Assembly (NCBI GenBank): GCA_027604685.1
Contig: JADHYX010000169.1
Span: 4,816-44,166, forward strand
From: Lobulomyces angularis
Taxonomy: Eukaryota; Chytridiomycota; Chytridiomycetes; Lobulomycetales; Lobulomycetaceae
Direction: 5' to 3'
DNA length: 39,351 nt
Every line of letters begins with the position of its first letter. The first letter of the stretch is position 1. Both the position numbers and the translations under genes were made by a program. This document shows positions 31,318 through 39,351 of the stretch, piece after piece. The notes beneath the pieces are model-generated. The model saw nothing but the letters and a program-made list of their open reading frames with translations, was not told the origin of the DNA and did not search any database.

Positions 31318-32966
31318 ATGTTGGATTCACTGACTCTTATTGATGTTGATTCAAACGGTGCACAGTCACAACGACAACAACAGCAACAAAATTTTTCAAG
31401 AAACCAACAAACTACTGTAAGTACACTTCACAACAGACTTGTTAGATCAGTCAGTAACACTTCAAGTATAAATCAAAGAGCCATAAGTTCACCAATTGAA
31501 AGTCAACTAGATATTTTTCAAAATGATCCGCTAAGTTTACTTGAAAAAAAAGTTCCTTTGGCATTGATACATTCCTTGGAAAAAGAGGGAACAAAGCGAG
31601 GAAAAAAATTAGCTTTCTTTTATAAACAGCAAAATGAACAAATCGATAATTTATTGCAACCAGTTCATTTTAGAGAGGAGGGTGAAGCTGAAAGATTGTT
31701 TAAGGTAAATTTTTTTTTTTTTTTTAATTTATTTATACAAAAAATAAAATAAAAAAAAAAAAGTTAAAAATAGCTGTCTATGGCTCCCTCGTAGCTAATA
31801 TCTTATTGTTTTTGATTCAGCTGTATGGTGCCATTTCCACTGGTTCCATTTCAATTTTCGCAACTTTGGTAATTAAAAAAAAAACTTTTGAAAATTATCA
31901 CAGTTTTTTAATTTTTTTTTTTTTTTTTACCATATTATAGACTGATGCATTTATGGATCTCGCCTCTAACGTAGTTTTAATCTATACCGGAAAAGTTAGT
32001 AAAGAAGAAAATAATCCTGATAAATATCCAACTGGAAAAGGAAAGATGGAGACTGCAGGAATAAGTAAAAAAAAAAAAAAAGAAAAAATTTTTGTTTTAT
32101 TTTTATAGTTGTTTTTGCTTGTTTAATGTCTACATTATCCATTCAATTAATCATTGAAGCAGTTAGAGCTTTACTTACCAAAGACCATGCAGTAGATTTT
32201 AACCTTGTCAGTTTCATTGCCATTGGCATTGCCATTTGTAAATTTTTTTAAAAATAAAAAATTTTATTTTTTAATTTTTTTTTCTAGTCACAAAATTTCT
32301 TCTCTTTATATTTTGCCAAAGTCTAAGGAGATACCCTTCTGCAAATATATTAGCACAAGATCATCGAAATGATATAATTTTGAATTCCTTTGGTGTCACA
32401 TTATCTATTTTGGGTGCCAAGATCGAAAGTTGGATTGATCCTGCTGGAGGTTTTTTTAATTTTATTTTATTTTTTTTATTTTTTAATTTTATTTATATTT
32501 TTTTTTTTTTTTTTTTTTGGAATTTAGGTATTTTAATTGCCCTACTGATTTTTCAAAATTGGAGTTTTACTTGTTACGAAAATATCCTCTTGATCGTTGG
32601 AAAATCAGCAGATAACAAATTTTTACAAAAGTTAACTTATATAGGTAAAAAAGAAAAAAGTTTTTTTTATTTTGAATTTTTTTTTTTTAAATTTATTTAT
32701 TTATTTCTTTATTTTTAGCCCTTACCCACGACGACAGAGTAAGACAAGTAGACACTATTAGAGCATACACAAGCGGAAACCATTATTTTGTTGAAGTAGA
32801 TATAGTTTTGCCACCAGACATGACATTAAAGGAAGCTCATGACATTGGTGAAAGTCTACAAATTAAATTTGAAACTTTGGAAAACGTTGATCGTGCATTC
32901 GTTCATCTCGATTTTGAAAGTGAACATAAACCTGAGCATCAAAATTTTTTAAAAAAAATTAAATGA
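31318..32966 (+). CDS. cation diffusion facilitator, manganese-type (MTP-like)
   Basis: Exons 31318-31704, 31764-31868, 31941-32064, 32109-32237, 32288-32449, 32528-32644 and 32719-32966 give 423 residues. A Gln/Ser-rich cytosolic N-terminus (about 130 residues) precedes about six membrane helices. The metal site has Asp166-x3-Asp170 ([10 protein letters not shown], helix 2) and Asp272-x3-Asp276 ([10 protein letters not shown], helix 5). DxxxD in both helices marks the Mn group of CDF antiporters, whereas Zn carriers have His in this position. The C-terminal domain ([20 protein letters not shown]...HLDFESEH) is the usual cytosolic metallochaperone-like fold. It should export Mn or load it into an organelle in exchange for protons. 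Exon 2 begins at an acceptor in an A tract (AAAAG at 31763), not at the TAG ten bases later, because only the first keeps [15 protein letters not shown] in frame. Confidence 0.94.
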
Positions 32967-33144
32967 TAATAAAATTTTTATATATATGTAAAATATATAA
33001 ATTTTTTTAATTTTTTTTTTTTTTTTTTTCGAATTGTAAATGTATTTTATTTATTTTATTTATTTTATTTTTTTAATCAAAAAAAAAAAAAAAAAAAATT
33101 AATTAAAAAAAAAAAAAATTAAAAATTTTGTTTTTTTTTTTTTT

Positions 33145-34823
33145 TTATCTCTTTTTTCTATCATAATCTCTTCTTTTTTCAGAGTAAGATCTATCGGAGT
33201 GCCTGCTGGTATAGTTGTTGTCAGAATAATTTTTTCTTTTTTCATAACGACTATCATCATGATGATCGTATTTATTTTTATAACGATCATCATCGTCATA
33301 TTTTCGATCACTTTTATGTTTATCATCCCTTTTTGAAGAGGAGGAGGTATCTTTATCTTTAGAGTAACTAGATTTATTCTTTTTGTTGTATTCCTGATTG
33401 TCATTATCCTCATACTCATTATGGTTCAAAATCTTTTGTTTTTTTAACGCTTTTAACTTTTCTTCGTCCAACATTCCTTCCTTTTCGAATACCATTTCGT
33501 ATTCCTCCTCTTCCTTTTGATCTTTATACCTGGTTCTCTTTTGGAAGGTGTTTTCCATTTCTTTTTCTTTTTTGTATTGCCCACCCAGTCCTAATTTGGA
33601 AACACTTTGAGAAAAGTCTACTTTGATTCTACGATCGTCTATTAAAACATTATCCATTTTAAAGTATGCCATTTCGGCATCTTCTTTGTTTTCAAATTCA
33701 ATAAATGCATAACAAAGTGAATCGTTGGTTTTTTGATCTCGAATTACTTCACAACTTTAAAAAAATATCCTAAATAAAAAAAAAAAACTCTATTTTTTTT
33801 TTAATTTGGATACCTTAATATAGGACCAAATCTACCAAATATCATTTCCAAATCTTCATCCATAGTGACAGGATTTAATTTGCATACAAACAAGACATTT
33901 TCAGGAGGTTTTACTTCAGCAAATGGTAAATCACCAACTAGCTCTAATGTAAATGCTTGTGCCATCGAATTTTCTTTTCTTTTTAATTTCTCCAACTCTT
34001 CTTCTGTCAAATTTTTTTGTGCCTCAAATTCTTTAAAAATAATTAAAAAAAATAATTAAAATATTCTATTATAATATGCTTAATAAAATTTATTTTTACC
34101 TTTATCAATTCTCAGCTGGTTTAACATAGAAGGGGTAGGTGATGGACTTCGGGACGGTTCTCTAAAATTTTTTGGATCAGGAAAAGGATCATCCAACACT
34201 ACAACATGATTTATCCTATAAATAAAAATAATGTATAAAAAAAAAAAACAGTGATTAAAAAAAAAAAAAAAAAAAAAAATACCTAAAATCAGTAAAAGGT
34301 TTATCATTTAAATCACAAATGAGATCATTTGCTTTATCCAATACTTCCAAACCTTCCACAACTTTACCAAAAACGCAGTGCTTTTGATCTAAAAAATCTA
34401 AATTGTCATCAAGGGTAATAAAAAATTTTGATCCAGCAAATTTTTTTCCCTCCATATCTAATGTAACCCAACTAACAGTTCCTTTTTTTTTATGCTTTAA
34501 TTTAGGATGTAGTTCCGGTGAGAAATATTTATTTTGGTTGTTTATTTCCATATCAGTTGAAAGGTAACTGAAAATATAATTTTTATTTTTTTTAAAATTA
34601 TTTTTTTAATCTTTTTTTTTTTTTAATTTTTTTACCCCCATAATGAAATGTTTTTTTCAGATTTAGTGGTAATTGTAAAATTTTTTTTTAAATTGTCAAA
34701 AGTTTCAAAATTATATTTTTTTAATTTGCATAGTTTAATAAAATTGATACAAGACAATTTTGCTTTTTTTATTTCCAAATCAATTACTATCTCTCCAAGT
34801 GAAGTTTCTATTAAAACTGACAT
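33145..34823 (-). CDS. PPIL4: PPIL4-like nuclear cyclophilin with RRM
   Basis: Exons 34823-34636, 34567-34283, 34215-34100, 34030-33814 and 33754-33145 give 471 residues. The cyclophilin-like domain (1 to about 165) opens [17 protein letters not shown] and includes [39 protein letters not shown] linker contains [13 protein letters not shown]. The RRM (about 241-319) has [20 protein letters not shown] (RNP2 region) and [20 protein letters not shown] (RNP1 region), followed by [14 protein letters not shown], nearly identical to PPIL4 orthologues. The C-terminal tail is Lys/Asp/Ser/Arg-rich, as in splicing factors. PPIL4 proteins associate with the spliceosome. The active-site Arg and the Gln-rich strand of working cyclophilins are replaced ([11 protein letters not shown]), and the GDPTGTG loop is gone, so isomerase activity is unlikely. 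It converges on the cation transporter gene, 178 nt apart. Confidence 0.95.
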
Positions 34824-35079
34824 AATATAGTATTATTTTTTTAAAAAAATAAATAAAAAATTAAAAAAAATCAAAAAAAAAAAATATATTTTTCATATTT
34901 TTTAGGGTTTTTCTAATAAAAGTTTAATTTTTTTTTTTTTGATCAACAAAAAAAAAAAAATAAAAGATGCTATTTAATCAAATTTAAACTATGTAACATA
35001 TAAAAGAAACAAAAAATAAAAATAAAAAAAAAGCTAATTGAACAGGATAAGAATTTTTGATAATTTTTTTTTTTTTTCT

Positions 35080-35915
35080 TTAACATTGTAGTTGAAATTG
35101 TGGATCATTGTCCCCTCCACCAAAGGTTTGCATGAAAAAGGTGTCAAATACACCATTTCCACCAGTGCATTTAAACACACCAATGTTGTTGAAGTTTCCT
35201 CTGAGGTTTTCTTCGTGAGGAGGACTATTGATCCAATCGTCAACTGCCTTTCTAGCAGAAATATCAGCAGAACTGCAATCAACGTTTTCTCCTGCAGCCC
35301 TGAAATCATAACCAAAGGAAATAATATTGTCACCCAAATTTGCTGGATGACCACAGTCAGACCCTAACTCAGTAATAACCCTTTCGCATCTATCTTTAGC
35401 AGCAGCCATCATTCTAGTGTCTCCAATGACTGGTTGCAACCCAAACTTTGCACGATATTCGTTGGTGAATTGGATGACTTGGCATTCTTCACTGGAGCCA
35501 GTATTTCCATTGTTTGGGGCAGGTTGTGGTTGTGCAGGTTGTTCCGGTTGTTGTGCAGGTTGTTCAGGCTGTTCTGGTTCTGGTTCTGGTTCTGGTTGTG
35601 GTTCTGGTTGTGGTTGTGGTTCTGGTTGTGGTTGTTGTGGAGCGTCTTCTTGGCTTTCAACTTCTTTATCGGTATTATTTGGAGGTTGCTGAGGAAGTTC
35701 TTTAGGAATTATTAAGTCACCGAGAGCATTTAATTCTAAAAAAAAAAAAAGTATTAAAATATGAAAAAGTTTAAATATAATAAGTTTTCACCTTCAGTAA
35801 GCCTGCTACTGATTTCAGCAATTTTTAATCTAGTTTCTTGATTTAATGTTAAAGAATTGACATTAGCAGTAAATAGTATTGCAACAGATAGAGAAGAGAG
35901 ATTAAAAAATTTCAT
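35080..35915 (-). CDS. secreted CAP/SCP (PR-1-like) domain protein
   Basis: Exons 35915-35792 and 35735-35080 give 259 residues. A signal peptide (MKFFNLSSLSVAILFTANVNS) is followed by a short helical segment, then a Pro/Gln/Glu-rich linker at about residues 73-113 made of QPEP and EQPAQ units. The CAP domain begins near Cys124 (CQVIQFTNEYRAKFGLQPV) and contains GENV, a long cysteine-bearing middle and the signature PPHEENLRGNFNNIGVFKC, ending FFMQTFGGG and a terminal Cys. Several cysteines suggest disulfides, in keeping with secretion. Fungal relatives (Pry-type) bind sterols or fatty acids outside the cell; PR-1 and venom proteins share the fold. The exact ligand cannot be read here. The linker probably acts as a flexible or wall-associated spacer. 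Confidence 0.93.
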
Positions 35916-37275
35916 AATGATTTGTTTTTTTTTTCTATAAGAGTTAGTTTTGATTTGCTTTTTTTTTTTTTTGTATAATATAATGTAAGTTTAATCTATT
36001 TTTATCTAAAAAATAAACAATTTTTTTTTTTTTAAATTTTTATTATTTTATTTATGTATAAATTTTTTAAATTTTTTGAGTTTGCTTTAATAGGAAAAAT
36101 AATAATGAAAATTTTTTTTTTTATTCATTTTTAGCCCATTAAAATTTATTAAAAAAGAAAATTTAAAAATTTTCTTTAAGGTGAAATTAAAAAAAGGAAA
36201 AATTAAACAAAAAAAAAAAGGAAAGAGTGCCACTGATAAGTATTACAATTTAATGTGGATTGTGAAGGAGAATGTTGGATTTGTGAAAGAAAAACAGAAA
36301 TTTATGCGTTTAGCCGTAGTTTTTATCTTCTACTAGAACAAAAACCTACGTGAAGAATTTCAAGCAGAATTTGTTTAGCGTTGGATCTGATCAGAACAGA
36401 ATATGTTGTAGAGCCGTCATTGGAATAGTTTATAGTATGGTTCTATTTGAGCATAGTATCTAACATGTTTAAGAATACTCCACTACTTTGTTTAAAAAAT
36501 GAATTATTTAATTCCCTTTTTTTTCAATGGAAGTTTAAAGTAACTTTTAACAAATTTTTCAATTTAACTTCTGCAAGTTTTTTAATCCTAATCCTACAAT
36601 TTTTCTCTACTCTAATATTTTTAACCAGCCTATTTTTAACTTTTTTTTCAACTTTTTTTTTAACTTTTTTTTTTAATTTATTTATTACTTCTTTCTTAAC
36701 TTTTTTTAATTCTTGAATTTTGTATGAAAAGTATTTGACTTTAAATTTTTCAATTTGAATTTTTTCTTTTGAAGCTGAAAAAATTCAATAAAAATTTAAT
36801 AAAAAGAAAACCTTAAAAAGTTAGAATTTTTCTTTTTTCTTCAGCAACAAAAAATAAAGTAAAGCTCCAAGAAAATTAAAAAAATAATTTAAAAAAAAAG
36901 CCCACAAAGAACCTCCTTTTCAAGATATCTTGAATGAAGCAAAAAAAAAGAAATTCTTTTGCGTAAAATAGATTAACATTACTGATAAAATTTTTTTTTT
37001 TTTTTTTCTTACTTTCATTTTTTGTTTTCTTACTTTCTTTTCCTTCTTTTTATTTTGATACTTTCTTAAAAAAAAAAAATAACATAATTCCTACAATTTA
37101 TTTAAAAAACCGACAAAAGCTTATTATTATGTATTTGTCTATCCTCTTTAAAATAAGTAGAATGTAACTGATTTATATCCATAAAAAAAAATGAAGTATC
37201 AAACTTACACCTTTTTTTTTAACGTCTGAGTTTAAAAAAAAAATTTAAAAAAAAAAAATAATAATTACAAAATAA
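35916..37275. other. intergenic, divergent promoter region
   Basis: The spacer lies between the CAP gene (-) and the katanin gene (+). A less AT-rich patch at 36230-36450 contains a hairpin (36315-36350) but no intact frame. The 89-codon open frame at 36447-36716 is Phe/Leu/Thr low-complexity sequence derived from T tracts. No RNA gene was recognised. Confidence 0.5.
36315..36350. other. hairpin in intergenic patch
   Basis: CGTAGTTTTT (36315-36324) pairs with AAAAA-C-CTACG (36340-36350) through ten pairs with one bulged C, around a 15-nt loop. It stands in a patch richer in GC than its surroundings. Confidence 0.4.
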
Positions 37276-39329
<2,054 letters not shown>

Positions 39330-39351
39330 AAAAAATATATATATTTATTAT

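Noticed and set aside
35417..35715. Plus-strand open frames rich in Gly/Cys/Ser or Val/Leu
   Set aside because: They are mirror images of the Pro/Gln/Glu linker of the CAP gene on the minus strand.
36447..36716. 89-codon open frame
   Set aside because: Low-complexity Phe/Leu/Thr sequence arising from T tracts; no start context, splice sites or family features.

Overview
The window is a piece of nuclear DNA from an extremely AT-rich eukaryote. Nearly every gene is split by short GT-AG introns, mostly 39-180 nt. I could place about 80 introns by requiring the reading frame to continue and the protein family to stay aligned. An early-diverging, flagellated (zoosporic) fungus fits best. The ribosomal protein eL43 has the fungal-type zinc-ribbon region. 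Two kinases have the Cla4-type PH-CRIB-kinase layout, with the [15 protein letters not shown] stretch known from fungal PAKs. A secreted protein carries a Lys-Arg Kex2-type processing site. A KATNAL2-type katanin points to a lineage with cilia or flagella. Base composition resembles anaerobic gut fungi (Neocallimastigomycota), but that assignment is an inference.

Layout: 1-629 (-) N-terminal PH-CRIB part of a diverged PAK, cut by the window edge. 2204-3664 (+) alpha/beta hydrolase of the MetX family. 3876-6582 (-) complete Cla4-like PAK. 7177-8993 (-) cysteine synthase. 9511-12269 (-) secreted Ala/Gln/Glu-rich repeat protein with an internal duplication. 13779-14350 (+) ribosomal protein eL43. 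14629-15694 (-) arylamine N-acetyltransferase. 16089-17227 (-) multi-pass membrane RING-H2 ubiquitin ligase. 17228-20781 long gene-poor stretch with tandem repeats and possible decayed coding remnants. 20782-23254 (+) membrane protein with an LtaS-like sulfatase-fold domain. 23660-26022 (-) second Cla4-like PAK. 26023-27872 gene-poor, with a 10-N assembly gap. 27873-29011 (+) aquaglyceroporin. 29354-30704 (+) type II membrane METTL24-like protein. 31318-32966 (+) cation diffusion facilitator of the DxxxD (Mn) type. 33145-34823 (-) PPIL4-like cyclophilin-RRM protein. 35080-35915 (-) secreted CAP/PR-1 protein. 37276-39329 (+) KATNAL2 AAA ATPase.

This is mostly a eukaryotic mixture of housekeeping and surface genes, not an operon or defence island. 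The themes are Rho-GTPase signalling (three PAK-family genes on one strand within 26 kb), membrane transport, secreted proteins, and possible sulfur amino-acid synthesis (MetX-family acyltransferase plus cysteine synthase). The most instructive points are the PAK triplet with partly shared introns; an intragenic duplication in which only one copy keeps a 43-nt intron; an intron of 54 nt that is open in frame and hides a conserved Trp-Trp motif; micro-exons of 6, 10 and 15 nt; and acceptor sites preceded by A tracts instead of pyrimidines. Homopolymer runs are everywhere, so single-base assembly errors could affect some junctions. Two genes (20782-23254 and 23660-26022) lack an identifiable first exon.
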